Notes under the pieces: model-generated
What the model saw: only the letters and a program-made list of their open reading frames with translations
Database searches by the model: none
Told to the model about the DNA's origin: nothing
Source: Agrococcus sp. Marseille-Q4369
GTDB taxonomy: Bacteria > Actinomycetota > Actinomycetes > Actinomycetales > Microbacteriaceae
Length of the DNA stretch: 64,000 nucleotides
Direction of reading: 5' to 3'
NCBI RefSeq assembly: GCF_018308945.1
Contig: NZ_CP070501.1
Span: 372,001-436,000 of the forward strand
Made by a program: the position numbers and the translations under genes
In this document: one piece after another, positions 19,935-29,586 of the stretch
How the letters are laid out: each line of letters starts with the position of its first letter
Position numbering within the stretch: position 1 is the first letter of the stretch

Positions 19935-19997
19935 TGGGCCCTTGGTCGAGCGCGGAGCCGCGCCCGGCGAACCACCCCGAGAGGTCCCTTCACGACG

Positions 19998-20372
19998 ATG
20001 CTGTTCCTGCAGACGACGCCCGCCGCCCAGACCGGGTTTGCCCTCGACCCGCTCACCATCATCATGCTCCTCGTCCTCGCGGCGATGATCTTCTTCATGT
20101 TCCGGAGCAACAAGAAGCGCAAGGCGCAGGCTGAGGAGCTCCAGTCGAAGATGGTGCCCGGCTCCGAGGTCATGACGAACTTCGGCCTGTTCGGCGAGCT
20201 GCGCTCGATCGACGAGGAGCGCAACGAGGCGTTCATCGAGATCTCGCCCGGCACGATCGTGCGCGTGCACCGCCAGACGCTCGCCCGCGTGGTCGACGAC
20301 CACGTCGAGGAGGCCTCCGACAGCTCGATCGAGGACGCCGGCGACGCCGGCGAGCCGCGCGACCGCGCCTGA
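19998..20372 (+). CDS. yajC: Preprotein translocase subunit YajC
   Basis: A 124-residue single-span protein that associates with SecDF. The N-terminal span PLTIIMLLVLAAMIFFMF is followed by RSNKKRKAQAEELQSKMVPGSEVMT and GLFGELRSID, typical of YajC, and a Glu/Asp-rich tail. It sits just before secD with 3 nt between them. Confidence 0.9.
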   Translation: MLFLQTTPAAQTGFALDPLTIIMLLVLAAMIFFMFRSNKKRKAQAEELQSKMVPGSEVMTNFGLFGELRSIDEERNEAFIEISPGTIVRVHRQTLARVVDDHVEEASDSSIEDAGDAGEPRDRA

Positions 20373-20375
20373 TCA

Positions 20376-22037
20376 GTGGCGAAGGCTCGATCGAAGGGGG
20401 CGCGCGCCCTCATCTGGCTCGTGGTGCTCATCGCGGGCCTCATCGGCGTCAACTTCGGCGCCGTGCAGTGGGGCGGCGGCTCCTGGACCCCGGAGCTCGC
20501 GCTCGATCTCGAGGGCGGCACGCAGATCGTGCTCGAGCCCGTCGTCGCCGAGGGCGCGTCCGTCTCGCAGGAGCAGCTCGACCAGGCCGTGGCGATCATC
20601 CGCCAGCGCGTCGACGCCTCGGGTGTCTCCGAGGCCGAGATCACCACCCAGGGCGGCCGCAACATCGTCGTCGCCCTCCCGGGCGAGCCCGACGCCGCCA
20701 CGATGCAGCGGATCCAGGCGAGCGCCAAGATGGAGTTCCGCCCGGTGCTCGCCTCCGCGCCCGCGAACGCGCCCGGCGCGACGCCCGCGCCCGCCGAGAC
20801 CCCCGCGCCGAGCGAACCGACCGTGACGCCCGAGACCGCGTGGGACCAGGCATGGATCACGCCGGAGCTGTTCTCCGAGTTCGAGGCGTTCCAGTGCGCC
20901 GACGTCGACACGACGACGGTCGCGCCCGCCGATGAGCCCTTCATCACGTGCTCGACCGACGGCACCGCGCGCTTCATCCTCGGACCGGTGACGGTCGAGG
21001 GCGCCGACATCGCCGACGCGCAAGTGGCCCCGGCGACCAACTCGCAGGGCCAGGCGACAGGCGGCTGGGCCGTGAACCTCGAGCTCGACGGCGAGGGCCC
21101 CGCCGGCTTCGAGGCCACGACGCGCGGCATCACGAACCTGCCCGAGCCGCAGAACCAGTTCGCGGTCGTGCTCGACCAGACCGTGCTCATGCCGATCACG
21201 TCGAACGTCATCATCACCGACGGCAACGCGCAGATCTTCGGCAACTTCACGCAGGAGGCGGCGCAGAGCCTCGCCGATCAGCTGCGCTTCGGCGCGCTGC
21301 CGATCGGCTTCCAGGTGCAGTCGAACGAGACGATCTCGGCGACGCTCGGCGCCGACCAGCTGCGCGCGGGCCTGCTCGCTGGCCTCATCGGCCTCGTGCT
21401 CGTCGTCGTCTACTCGGTCTTCCAGTACCGCGCGCTCGGGCTCGTGGTCGTGCTCTCGCTCGCGATCGCGGCGGTGCTCACCTACCTCGTCGTGACGTTC
21501 CTCTCGAGCACCGAGGGCTACCGGCTCTCGCTCGCGGGCATCGCGGGACTCGTGATCTCGATCGGCATCACCGCCGACTCGTTCATCGTGTACTTCGAGC
21601 GCATCCGAGACGAGCTGCGCGAGGGCAAGCACCTCTCGAGCGCGCTCGAGACGGGCTGGAAGCGCGCGTTCCGGACGATCCTCGTCTCGGATGCGGTGAG
21701 CTTCCTCGCCGCCGTGATCCTGTTCCTGCTCTCGGTCGGCAACGTGCGCGGGTTCGCCTACACGCTCGGCATCACGACGTTCATCGACATCGTGGTCGTC
21801 GCGCTGTTCACGCATCCGCTGCTGCGACTGCTCTCGCGCACGCGCTTCTTCTCGCAGGGGCACCGGCTCTCGGGCCTCGACCCGCAAGCGCTCGGCGCCG
21901 TCTACCGCGGCCGCGCGAAGTTCCGCGAGCCCGTGGCCGCCGGCAAGGGCGTGCGCTCGGCCGGTGAGGCGCAGCGCCGCCAGACGATCGCCGAGCGGAA
22001 GGCCGCCATGGCCGACGCGACGGCCAAGGAGGACTGA
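20376..22037 (+). CDS. secD: Protein translocase subunit SecD
   Basis: A 553-residue six-span protein that uses the proton gradient to aid Sec export. It has an N-terminal span, the conserved LALDLEGGTQIVLEP, a large external domain with a Pro/Ala-rich insert (about residues 128-150), then LRFGALPIGFQVQSNETISA and the five C-terminal spans, with the D-S-F-I-V-YFERIRDE motif of the RND-like core. The GTG start is 3 nt after yajC. The tail is basic. It shares one base with secF. Confidence 0.93.
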   Translation: MAKARSKGARALIWLVVLIAGLIGVNFGAVQWGGGSWTPELALDLEGGTQIVLEPVVAEGASVSQEQLDQAVAIIRQRVDASGVSEAEITTQGGRNIVVALPGEPDAATMQRIQASAKMEFRPVLASAPANAPGATPAPAETPAPSEPTVTPETAWDQAWITPELFSEFEAFQCADVDTTTVAPADEPFITCSTDGTARFILGPVTVEGADIADAQVAPATNSQGQATGGWAVNLELDGEGPAGFEATTRGITNLPEPQNQFAVVLDQTVLMPITSNVIITDGNAQIFGNFTQEAAQSLADQLRFGALPIGFQVQSNETISATLGADQLRAGLLAGLIGLVLVVVYSVFQYRALGLVVVLSLAIAAVLTYLVVTFLSSTEGYRLSLAGIAGLVISIGITADSFIVYFERIRDELREGKHLSSALETGWKRAFRTILVSDAVSFLAAVILFLLSVGNVRGFAYTLGITTFIDIVVVALFTHPLLRLLSRTRFFSQGHRLSGLDPQALGAVYRGRAKFREPVAAGKGVRSAGEAQRRQTIAERKAAMADATAKED

Positions 22038-23011
22038 TGGCTTCGCTCACCACGATCGGCAACGAGCTCTACACGGGCGAGCGATCGCTCCCGGTCGTCG
22101 GCAAGCGCAAGCTCTGGATGGCCGTCGCCGTCGGCGTGCTCATCCTGCTCGCGCTCGGCACCGTGATCCGCGGCGGCTTCGTCTTCGGCATCGAGTTCAC
22201 CGGCGGCAGCGAGTTCCGCGTCACGGGGCTCTCGTCGGCGTCCGCCGAGGGGGCCGCCGAGGCCGTCGAGTCGGTCGCGCCCGAGGCCGAGGCGCGCGCC
22301 GTCACGCTCGGCTCCGACACCGTGCGGGTGCAGACCGACGCCGTGACCGAGGAGCAGGCGGCCGAGATGCGCGCAGCGCTCGCCGACCTCTACGGGGTCG
22401 AGAGCGGCGAGGTCGCGTTCTCCTTCATCGGCCCGTCGTGGGGCGCCGACGTCTCGCAGCAGGCGCTCCGCGCGCTCGTCGTCTTCCTCGTGCTCGTCTC
22501 GATCGTGCTCGCCGTCTACTTCCGCACCTGGAAGATGGCCGTCGCGGCGCTCGCCTCGCTCGCGTTCGACCTGCTCGTGACCGCGGGCGTCTACGGCATC
22601 GTCGGCTTCGAGGTGACGCCGGCCGCCGTGATCGGCTTCCTGACGATCCTCGGCTACTCGCTCTACGACACGGTCGTCGTGTTCGACAAGGTGCGCGAGA
22701 ACACCGCGCCCGGCACGAGCGGCGGGCTGCTCGACAACATCAACCTCGCGGTCAACCAGACGATCGTGCGATCGATCAACACCTCGATCGTCGCGACCCT
22801 GCCGATCGCGTCGGTGCTCTTCATCGGCGCGCTGCTGCTGGGCGCCGGCACGCTGCGCGACATCTCGCTCGCGCTCTTCATCGGCACGATCGTCGGCACC
22901 TGGTCGTCGATCTTCGTCGCCGCTCCCGTCTACGCGCAGCTGCGGCAGGGCGACACGATCGCCGAGGCGAAGGCCAAGCCCGCGGCGAGCGAGCGCGGGG
23001 CGGTCGTCTAG
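22037..23011 (+). CDS. secF: Protein translocase subunit SecF
   Basis: A 324-residue six-span partner of SecD. The motif FGIEFTGGSEFRV near residue 50, the FIGPSWGADVSQQAL periplasmic segment and ILGYSLYDTVVVFDKVREN with the conserved Asp in span 4 are present, followed by NQTIVRSINTS. The ATG at 22037 uses the last base of the secD stop. relA follows after 18 nt. Confidence 0.93.
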   Translation: MASLTTIGNELYTGERSLPVVGKRKLWMAVAVGVLILLALGTVIRGGFVFGIEFTGGSEFRVTGLSSASAEGAAEAVESVAPEAEARAVTLGSDTVRVQTDAVTEEQAAEMRAALADLYGVESGEVAFSFIGPSWGADVSQQALRALVVFLVLVSIVLAVYFRTWKMAVAALASLAFDLLVTAGVYGIVGFEVTPAAVIGFLTILGYSLYDTVVVFDKVRENTAPGTSGGLLDNINLAVNQTIVRSINTSIVATLPIASVLFIGALLLGAGTLRDISLALFIGTIVGTWSSIFVAAPVYAQLRQGDTIAEAKAKPAASERGAVV

Positions 23012-23029
23012 CAGGGAGGGGGAAGGGCG

Positions 23030-25261
23030 ATGAGCGACACCCAGCAGTCCTCGGGCGGCTTCCGCACGCTCCTGCCCTTCCTCTTCTCGCGCTCGCACCG
23101 CGCGGGCGCCGTCGACGAGCTCATCCGCACGGTCAAGGCGCAGCACCCGAAGGCCGACACGGGCCTCATCCAGCGCGCGTACATCGTCGCCGAGGAGGCG
23201 CACCGGGGGCAGTACCGCAAGTCGGGCGAGCCCTACATCACGCACCCCGTCGCGGTCGCGCAGATCCTCGCCGACCTCGGGATCGGCGCGATCACCGTCG
23301 CCGCCGCGCTCCTGCACGACACGGTCGAGGACACGACCTACACGCTCGAGCAGTGCCGCGCCGACTTCGGCGACGAGATCGCGATGCTCGTCGACGGCGT
23401 CACGAAGCTCGACAAGCTGAAGTACGGCGAGTCGGCGCAGGCTGAGACCGTGCGCAAGATGGTCGTCGCGATGTCGAAGGACATCCGCGTGCTCGTCATC
23501 AAGCTCGCCGACCGCCTCCACAACGCGCGCACGTGGGGCTTCGTCTCGGACGAGTCGGCGCAGCGGAAGGCGCGCGAGACGATCGAGATCTACGCGCCGC
23601 TCGCGCACCGGCTCGGCATCCAGACGATCAAGGTCGAGCTCGAGGACCTCTCGTTCGCGGTGCTGCAGCCGAAGGTCTACCTCGAGATCAAGAACCTCGT
23701 CGAGGCGCGCGCGCCCGAGCGCGAGCGCTACCTCGACGAGGTCGTCGCCGGCCTCACGGAGGACATGCGGGCCCAGAAGATCCGCGGTCGCATCGCGGGA
23801 CGGCCGAAGCAGTACTACTCGATCTACAACAAGATGCGACTGCGCGGGCACGACTTCGCCGACATCTACGATCTCGTGGGCGTGCGCGTCATCGTGCCGA
23901 CCGTGCGCGACTGCTACGCGGTGCTCGGCGCGATCCACGCGCGCTGGCAGCCCATGCCGGGGCGGCTGAAGGACTACATCGCGACCCCGAAGTTCAACCT
24001 CTACCAATCGCTCCACACGACGGTCATCGGCCCGCGCGGCCACCACGTCGAGATCCAGATCCGCACCGAGGAGATGCACCGCCGCGCCGAATACGGCGTC
24101 GCGGCGCACTGGAAGTACAAGCAGGGCGGCGGCGCGATGTCGCCGACCGACATGGCGTGGCTGCAGCACATCAACGACTGGCAGGAGGAGACGACCGATC
24201 CCGGCGAGTTCCTCGAGTCGCTGCGCTTCGAGATCGGCGCGAAGGAGCTCTACGTCTTCACGCCGAAGGGCAAGGTCATCGGCCTGCCGGCGGGCGCGAC
24301 ACCCGTCGACTTCGCCTACGCCGTGCACACCGAGGTCGGCCACCGCACGATGGGATCGAAGGTCAACGGCCGGCTCGTGCCGCTCGACACGAAGCTCGCG
24401 ACCGGCGACGTCGTCGAGGTGCTCACGTCGAAGAGCCCCGACGCGGGTCCGAGCCAGGACTGGCAGGGCTTCGTCACCTCGCAGCGCGCGCGCAGCAAGA
24501 TCCGCCAGTGGTTCCAGCGCGAGCGGCGCGACGAGGCGGTCGAGGTCGGCAAGGAGGCGATCGCGAAGGCGATGCGCCGCCACGACCTGCCGCTGCAGAA
24601 GCTCATGGGGCGGGATGCGTTCGCGCAAGTTGCCGCGCAGCTCAAGTACGACGACGTCACGGGTCTCTACGCGGCCGTCGGCGAGGGCCAGGTCTCGACC
24701 CAGTCGGTGCTCGAGAAGGTCGTCGCGGCGGTGCGGGCGGAGGAGTCGGCCGACGAGGACGACCAGCCCGTCCCGATGCTCCCCACGCGCGCGCCGCGAC
24801 CCGCGTCGAGCGCCTCCGGCGTGCTCGTGCGCGGCGCCGACGACATCCTCGTGAAGCTCTCGAAGTGCTGCGCCCCGGTGCCGGGCGACGACATCGTCGG
24901 CTTCGTCACGCGCGGTCAGGGGGTGAGCGTGCACCAGCGCTCGTGCCCGAACGTGCAGGGGCTGCTGCAGGAGCCCGAGCGCATGATCGAGGTCGAGTGG
25001 GCCGCTGCCTCGAAGGGCCTGTTCCTCGTGAACACGCAGGTCGAGGCGCTCGATCGCTCTGGCCTGCTGAGCGACATCACGCGCGTGCTGAGCGAGCACC
25101 ACGTCAACATCCTCTCGGCGAGCGTGCACACCGGCAGCGACGCCCTCGCCATCAGCCGCTTCGCGTTCGAGATGGGCGACGTCACGCACCTCGACAGCGT
25201 GCTGAACGCCGTCCGCCGCATCGACGGCGTCTACGACGTCTACCGCATCACGACCGGCTGA
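23030..25261 (+). CDS. relA: Bifunctional (p)ppGpp synthetase/hydrolase RelA (Rel)
   Basis: A 743-residue long Rel protein that makes and breaks the stringent alarmone. The hydrolase HD domain is intact (HPVAVAQILADLG and the LLHDTVEDTTYT block with HD at about 96-97), the synthetase domain has NKMRLRGHDFADIYDLVGVR and NLYQSLHTTVIGP, then come the TGS domain (ELYVFTPKGKVIGLPAGATP), a zinc-type CCxPVPGDDIVGF region and a C-terminal ACT domain. The start ATG follows GGGAGGGGGAAGGGCG. It closes the sec-rel run. Confidence 0.95.
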   Translation: MSDTQQSSGGFRTLLPFLFSRSHRAGAVDELIRTVKAQHPKADTGLIQRAYIVAEEAHRGQYRKSGEPYITHPVAVAQILADLGIGAITVAAALLHDTVEDTTYTLEQCRADFGDEIAMLVDGVTKLDKLKYGESAQAETVRKMVVAMSKDIRVLVIKLADRLHNARTWGFVSDESAQRKARETIEIYAPLAHRLGIQTIKVELEDLSFAVLQPKVYLEIKNLVEARAPERERYLDEVVAGLTEDMRAQKIRGRIAGRPKQYYSIYNKMRLRGHDFADIYDLVGVRVIVPTVRDCYAVLGAIHARWQPMPGRLKDYIATPKFNLYQSLHTTVIGPRGHHVEIQIRTEEMHRRAEYGVAAHWKYKQGGGAMSPTDMAWLQHINDWQEETTDPGEFLESLRFEIGAKELYVFTPKGKVIGLPAGATPVDFAYAVHTEVGHRTMGSKVNGRLVPLDTKLATGDVVEVLTSKSPDAGPSQDWQGFVTSQRARSKIRQWFQRERRDEAVEVGKEAIAKAMRRHDLPLQKLMGRDAFAQVAAQLKYDDVTGLYAAVGEGQVSTQSVLEKVVAAVRAEESADEDDQPVPMLPTRAPRPASSASGVLVRGADDILVKLSKCCAPVPGDDIVGFVTRGQGVSVHQRSCPNVQGLLQEPERMIEVEWAAASKGLFLVNTQVEALDRSGLLSDITRVLSEHHVNILSASVHTGSDALAISRFAFEMGDVTHLDSVLNAVRRIDGVYDVYRITTG

Positions 25262-25267
25262 GCGCGC

Positions 25268-25530
25268 TCACGCCATCGCGCGGGTCTCGGCGTCGAGCAC
25301 CTCGGGCGAGAGGGCGTGCTCGATGAGGCAGCCCTCGTTGCCTCAGCGGCACGGCGCGCTCGAGCCCGGCACGCGCACGTGCGCGAGGTCGCCCGCCGTG
25401 CCCTTCGCGCCGCGCTGGAGCCGGCCGCCCGAGATGATGCCCGCACCGATGCCCGTCGCGACCTTCACGAGCACGAAGTCGTCGGTCTCGGGCCACGCGG
25501 TGCGCTGCTCGCCGAGCGCGCGCACGTTCC
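25268..25530 (-). pseudogene. ROK-family gene remnant (internal fragment with a stop)
   Basis: The minus strand reads [19 protein letters not shown], then [19 protein letters not shown] and [15 protein letters not shown], which is the middle of a ROK (repressor, ORF, kinase) protein just before its zinc motif. The motif CRCGNxGC is broken: TGC CGC TGA GGC AAC gives CR-stop-GN at 25343-25345, then GCLIEHA goes on in frame to a TGA at 25268. The first 150 or so residues and most of the C-terminal half are missing. It is tail to tail with relA. Confidence 0.72.
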
Positions 25531-25928
25531 AGCCCGAGCGGCCGGGCCCATCCGGCCCCGAGCGCGTGAGCGTCGACGACGCGGCGTGGGCGCTGCTCGA
25601 CCTCGAGCGGCTCAACGAGCTCACGGTCACCTCGGGCCGCGACGGCTGGCCCGCGCGCGTGCTGGTGACCGAGGCGCACCACCCGCTGCTCGAGGGGTGG
25701 TGGCCGCCCGGGCACGTGCTCGGCTGGGACAGCACCTTCACGGCGCAAGCGGCCGACCTGCTGCGGGCGATCGCCGCGGGCGCTCCGCCCGAGCCGTCGT
25801 TCGCCGACGGCCTCGCGGTGCAGCGCGTGCTCGACGCCGTCGGGCGCAGCGACGCGGCGGGCGGTGCGAGGATCGACCTGAGCGAGACCGACCAGGGCCA
25901 CGACGACCGAGCGGAGACGACGCGATGA
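25531..25928 (+). pseudogene. Gfo/Idh/MocA oxidoreductase gene remnant (3' end)
   Basis: From about 25560 the plus strand encodes [20 protein letters not shown] and later [20 protein letters not shown] and [18 protein letters not shown]. This is the C-terminal part of a Gfo/Idh/MocA NAD(P)-dependent oxidoreductase. The N-terminal Rossmann domain is absent; the sequence fuses at about 25531 to the antisense ROK remnant. The stop overlaps the next gene's ATG by four bases, showing that the two once formed an operon. Confidence 0.72.
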
Positions 25929-26926
25929 CGCGACCCTTCACCCTGTTCACCGGCCAGTGGGCCGACCTGCCGTTCGAGGAGGTCGCGCGGCTCGCGGGCT
26001 CGTGGGGCTTCGACGGGCTCGAGATCGCCTGCTGGGGCGACCACCTCGACGCCTCCCGCTGGGACGACGCCGACTACGTCGCGGGCCGCCGCGAGATCCT
26101 CGAGCGCAACGGGCTCGGGGTGTGGGCGATCTCGAACCACCTGCACGGGCAAGCGGTGTGCGACGACCCGATCGACTTCCGCCACGAGGCGATCGTGCGC
26201 CCGCGCGTGTGGGGCGACGGCGACCCCGAGGGGGTGCGTCAGCGCGCCGCCGCCGAGCTCATGGACACCGCGCGGATGGCGCGCGCGCTCGGCGTGCAGA
26301 CCGTCGTCGGGTTCACCGGCTCGTCGATCTGGCAGTACGTCGCGCAGTTCCCGCCCGTGCCCGACGCCGTCATCGAGCGCGGCTACCAGGACTTCGCCGA
26401 GCGCTGGCACCCCATCCTCGACGTCTTCGAGGAGTGCGGCGTGCGCTTCGCGCACGAGGTGCACCCGAGCGAGATCGCGTACGACCACTGGTCGACGGTG
26501 CGCACGCTCGAGGCGATCGGGCACCGCGCATCCTTCGGCCTCAACTGGGACCCGAGCCACATGCTGTGGCAGGGGATCGACCCGGTCGCGTTCCTGACGG
26601 ACTTCGCCGACCGGATCTACCACGTCGACTGCAAGGACACGAGGATGCGGATGGGGGATGGGCGCAACGGCATCCTCTCGTCGCACCTCCCGTGGGGGCA
26701 CCCGCGGCGCGGCTGGGACTTCGTCTCGGCGGGGCGCGGCGACGTGCCGTGGGGCGACGCGTTCCGCACGCTCACCGCGATCGGCTACGACGGGCCCATC
26801 TCGATCGAGTGGGAGGACGCCGGGATGGACAGGCTGCAGGGCGCTCCCGAGGCGCTCGCGGCGCTGCGGCGCTTCGACCTCGACCCCTCGGCGGCGCGCT
26901 TCGACGCCGCCTTCGGACAGGCCTGA
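25925..26926 (+). CDS. Sugar phosphate isomerase/epimerase (TIM barrel)
   Basis: A 333-residue xylose isomerase-like TIM barrel. The motifs [54 protein letters not shown] and [12 protein letters not shown] supply the metal-binding Glu, Asp and His expected in this family. It likely acted with the neighbouring Gfo/Idh/MocA enzyme in breakdown of a polyol or unusual sugar; the substrate is not known. That operon is now broken upstream, so expression is uncertain. Confidence 0.82.
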   Translation: MTRPFTLFTGQWADLPFEEVARLAGSWGFDGLEIACWGDHLDASRWDDADYVAGRREILERNGLGVWAISNHLHGQAVCDDPIDFRHEAIVRPRVWGDGDPEGVRQRAAAELMDTARMARALGVQTVVGFTGSSIWQYVAQFPPVPDAVIERGYQDFAERWHPILDVFEECGVRFAHEVHPSEIAYDHWSTVRTLEAIGHRASFGLNWDPSHMLWQGIDPVAFLTDFADRIYHVDCKDTRMRMGDGRNGILSSHLPWGHPRRGWDFVSAGRGDVPWGDAFRTLTAIGYDGPISIEWEDAGMDRLQGAPEALAALRRFDLDPSAARFDAAFGQA

Positions 26927-26952
26927 GCCGGCTGCCGCGGGCGGGGACGACG

Positions 26953-26982
26953 GAGGGCCGGGATCTCGCGATCCCGGCCCTC
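26953..26982. terminator. Bidirectional terminator between the isomerase and DUF349 genes
   Basis: GAGGGCCGGGATC (26953-26965) and GATCCCGGCCCTC (26970-26982) make a perfect 13-bp stem with the loop TCGC between two converging genes. Confidence 0.85.
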
Positions 26983-26994
26983 TCCGTCATCGGC

Positions 26995-28653
26995 TCAGCC
27001 GGCGGCGGCGACGACCTCGAGCCACGAGCGCTTCGTCTGCAGCTCGGCCTCGAGCTCGGCCTTCCGCGACGCGTCGCTCGTCTCGGCGATCTCGGCCTCG
27101 AGCTTCTCGATCGCCTCCTCGAGCTGCCCGGCGAGGCCCTCGGAGCGCGCCTTCCGCTCGGGGTTGGAGGCGTTCCAGTGCCGCTCGTCGAGCTCGCGCA
27201 CGTGCGTCTCGATCTTGCGCATGCGGTCCTCGACCTCGCGCAGCGCCTCGCGCGGCACGCGGCCGATCTCGTCCCAGCGTCGCTGGATGCTGAGCAGCGC
27301 CTCGCGGGCCTTCGCGCGGTCCTTCATCTCGAGGATGGGCGCGGCCTCGTCGAGCAGCGCGCGCTTCGCGGTGAGGTTGCCGGCGTACTGCTCGTCGTCG
27401 ATCGCGGCCTGCTCGGCCTTCGCCGAGAAGAGCACGTCGCCCGCCTCCTTGAACTGCGCCCACAGGGCGTCGTCGACCTTGCGGCCCGCGCGGCCGGCGG
27501 CCTTCCACTGGTCGAGGAGCGAGCGGTAGGCGGGGATGCCATCGGAGCCCTTCGGCGCGAGCGCCTGCGCCTGCTCGACGAGCGCCTGCTTGCGGGCGCG
27601 CACGTCCTTGTGGGAGGCGTCGAGCTCCGCGAAGAACTTGCGGCGCGCCGACTCGAGCGTCGCGCGAGCGTCGCGGAAGCGCTTCCAGAGCGCGTCCGCC
27701 TGGCTCTTCGACAGGCGCGGGCCGTCCTTCTGCAGGCGCTGCCAGTCGGCGAAGAGCGCGTCGACCCGCTGCATCGTCTGCTTCCACTGCACGTTCTCGA
27801 GGTCGCCGCTCGCGAGCCGCTCGATCGACTCGACGACCGTCGTGCGCTCGGCGAGCGCGGCCTCGACCTCGGCGCGGCTCGCGGCCTGCTGCTGCGCCTC
27901 GAGCTCGCCGAGCTCGCCGCGCAGGGCGTCGAGCCGAGTCAGGAGCGAGGCGATGTCGCCGACGGCGTTCGCGTCCTGCACCGTGCTGTGGAGGTGGGAG
28001 GCCGCCTTCGCGACGTCGCGCGCGCTCGCACCGCCGCGGATGCGCTGCTCGAGCAGGCGAACCTGGCCCTCGAGGTCGGCGAACTTGCGCTCGAAGTAGG
28101 CGAGCGCCTCGGTGGCCTCGACGTCGGGGAACTGGCCGACGACGCGCCAGCGCTCGCCCTCCTGCACCGCGACGGTGCCGGTCGCGTCGACGCGGCCGAG
28201 TCCCCGCTCGACGACGGGCTCGCCCATCTGCTGCTCGGTCTCGGCCGCGGGCTGCTCCGCCTCGGCGGCAGGCTGCTCCGCCTCGGCGGGCTGGGCTGCC
28301 TCGGCGGGCTGCGCTGCCTGCGCGGGCCCCCCGGCGTCGGCGGGCTGGGCTGCCGCTGCCGGCTGCTCGGGAGCGGGCGCGGACTCGACCGGCGCCTCGT
28401 CGGCCGACAGCTCGGCGACAGCCTGCTCGACCGGCGCCTCGTCGGCCGACAGCTCGGCGACAGCCTGCTCGACCGGGATCCCGGTCGCGGCGTCGGCGGC
28501 CGCGGCCATCTCGGCGGCGCTCGCCTCGACCTCGGGCTGCGCGTCGTCGAGCGGCTCGGGGGCAGCGGTCGGCTGCTCCGCGACGGCGCTCTCCTCGGTG
28601 AGGGCGGTCTCCTCCGCCGGGGCGGAGTCGGTGGGCTGGGTGGAGTCGGTCAT
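26995..28653 (-). CDS. DUF349-domain coiled-coil protein
   Basis: A 552-residue protein. The first 180 residues are Ala/Glu/Pro-rich, low in complexity and probably disordered; they contain a 14-residue tandem repeat ([14 protein letters not shown]). The rest is a chain of DUF349 repeats, each about 70 residues, with the recurring W-x(n)-F pattern ([56 protein letters not shown]). The function is not established. The ATG at 28653 is chosen since the upstream frame lacks a signal. It lies 60 nt downstream of the cyclophilin gene on the same strand. Confidence 0.82.
   Translation of the reverse strand: MTDSTQPTDSAPAEETALTEESAVAEQPTAAPEPLDDAQPEVEASAAEMAAAADAATGIPVEQAVAELSADEAPVEQAVAELSADEAPVESAPAPEQPAAAAQPADAGGPAQAAQPAEAAQPAEAEQPAAEAEQPAAETEQQMGEPVVERGLGRVDATGTVAVQEGERWRVVGQFPDVEATEALAYFERKFADLEGQVRLLEQRIRGGASARDVAKAASHLHSTVQDANAVGDIASLLTRLDALRGELGELEAQQQAASRAEVEAALAERTTVVESIERLASGDLENVQWKQTMQRVDALFADWQRLQKDGPRLSKSQADALWKRFRDARATLESARRKFFAELDASHKDVRARKQALVEQAQALAPKGSDGIPAYRSLLDQWKAAGRAGRKVDDALWAQFKEAGDVLFSAKAEQAAIDDEQYAGNLTAKRALLDEAAPILEMKDRAKAREALLSIQRRWDEIGRVPREALREVEDRMRKIETHVRELDERHWNASNPERKARSEGLAGQLEEAIEKLEAEIAETSDASRKAELEAELQTKRSWLEVVAAAG
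28391..28474 (-). repeat. 42-bp perfect tandem duplication in the DUF349 gene
   Basis: 28391-28432 and 28433-28474 are identical 42-bp units (both begin GGCGCCTCGTCGG). They add 14 codons in frame to the disordered N-terminal region. Confidence 0.9.
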
Positions 28654-28713
28654 GACGGGATCTCTCAGACGAGGGGAGGGGCGCATCGAGCGTACCGCGA
28701 TGCGCGACGGCGG

Positions 28714-29472
28714 CTACTCGAGCGTGAAGTCGTCGATCGTCACCGGCTCGGCGGGCGGGCCGTCGGGCACGTCGCCCTGCGTGCCCTTCGCGATGACCTC
28801 GTCGCGGAGCGCGTCGAGCCCCGAGGTGACGCGGCCGATGACGGAGTAGCCGCCGGCGCTGTCGGAGGGGATCATCGTGTCGCCGTAGACGATGAAGAAC
28901 TGGTGGCCGTTCGAGTCGGCGTTGTTGCCCTGGCGAGCCATGGCGATCGTGCCCTCGGCGTACATGTCGTCGGCGGGCGCGTTCTCGATCGGGCCGTACA
29001 TGAACGACGGATCGCCGCCGCCCTGGCCGTCCGCCGAGCCGCACTGGAGCACCGAGAAGCCCTCGCTCGTCGTGAGGCGGTGGCACGTCGAGCCGTCGTA
29101 GTAGTCGCGCTGCGCATCGAACAGCACCGCCGAGACGGCCTGCGGCGCAGCCGCGCCGTCGAGCTCGACCTCGAGCTCGACGCCGTTGATCGTCATCGAG
29201 CCGTTCCAGGCCCGGCCTTCGGCGAGCGAGGGATCGGGCACGAGCGACTCGGCAGCCGGGTCGCTCGCCGCCGGTGCCGCCGTGTCGGCCGGATCCGCCG
29301 GATCGGCCGGCTGCTGCAGCCCGATGAGCGCCGCCCCGCCGAGCAGGACGGCGAGCGCGAGGCCGCCGCCGATCAGGGAGTCGCGACGCTGCCGGCGCTT
29401 GCGGCGCTCGTGCACCGTCTGCCGCGCGCGGTAGTCGCGCACCCGGCGCTCCTGCTCCTGCTTCGTGACCAC
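28714..29472 (-). CDS. Membrane-anchored cyclophilin-type peptidyl-prolyl isomerase
   Basis: A 252-residue protein with a basic start ([20 protein letters not shown]), one membrane span ([21 protein letters not shown]), a Pro/Ala/Asp linker and an extracytoplasmic cyclophilin domain. The core motifs [32 protein letters not shown] and [13 protein letters not shown] are present. It is likely a folding helper outside the membrane. The GTG at 29472 follows GGGAGGAGAGCCGA. It is divergent from rarA. Confidence 0.87.
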   Translation of the reverse strand: MVTKQEQERRVRDYRARQTVHERRKRRQRRDSLIGGGLALAVLLGGAALIGLQQPADPADPADTAAPAASDPAAESLVPDPSLAEGRAWNGSMTINGVELEVELDGAAAPQAVSAVLFDAQRDYYDGSTCHRLTTSEGFSVLQCGSADGQGGGDPSFMYGPIENAPADDMYAEGTIAMARQGNNADSNGHQFFIVYGDTMIPSDSAGGYSVIGRVTSGLDALRDEVIAKGTQGDVPDGPPAEPVTIDDFTLE

Positions 29473-29574
29473 TCGGCTCTCCTCCCGCTCCGCGCGCCCG
29501 CGCGATGCGGCGTTCAGGCTACCGCCTGCGCGGCGCGGCGCCCGCCGGGACGGGCCGTCGTGGGTGGCCGCGCC

Positions 29575-29580
29575 TAGGGT
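29575..29580 (+). promoter_or_regulatory. -10 box for leaderless rarA
   Basis: TAGGGT ends 6 nt before the ATG at 29587. Confidence 0.5.
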
Positions 29581-29586
29581 GGAGGC

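Noticed and set aside
21902-25189. Long open frame (1095 codons) opposite secDF-relA
   Set aside because: It runs opposite genes with clear motifs and its product is rich in Arg, Asp, Val and His as expected from a complementary frame at high GC; no domain is seen.
25343-25345. TGA in the ROK zinc motif read as selenocysteine
   Set aside because: TGA does replace a Cys, which is how selenoproteins look, but the gene is cut on both sides and no SECIS-like stem directly after it is convincing; decay is simpler.
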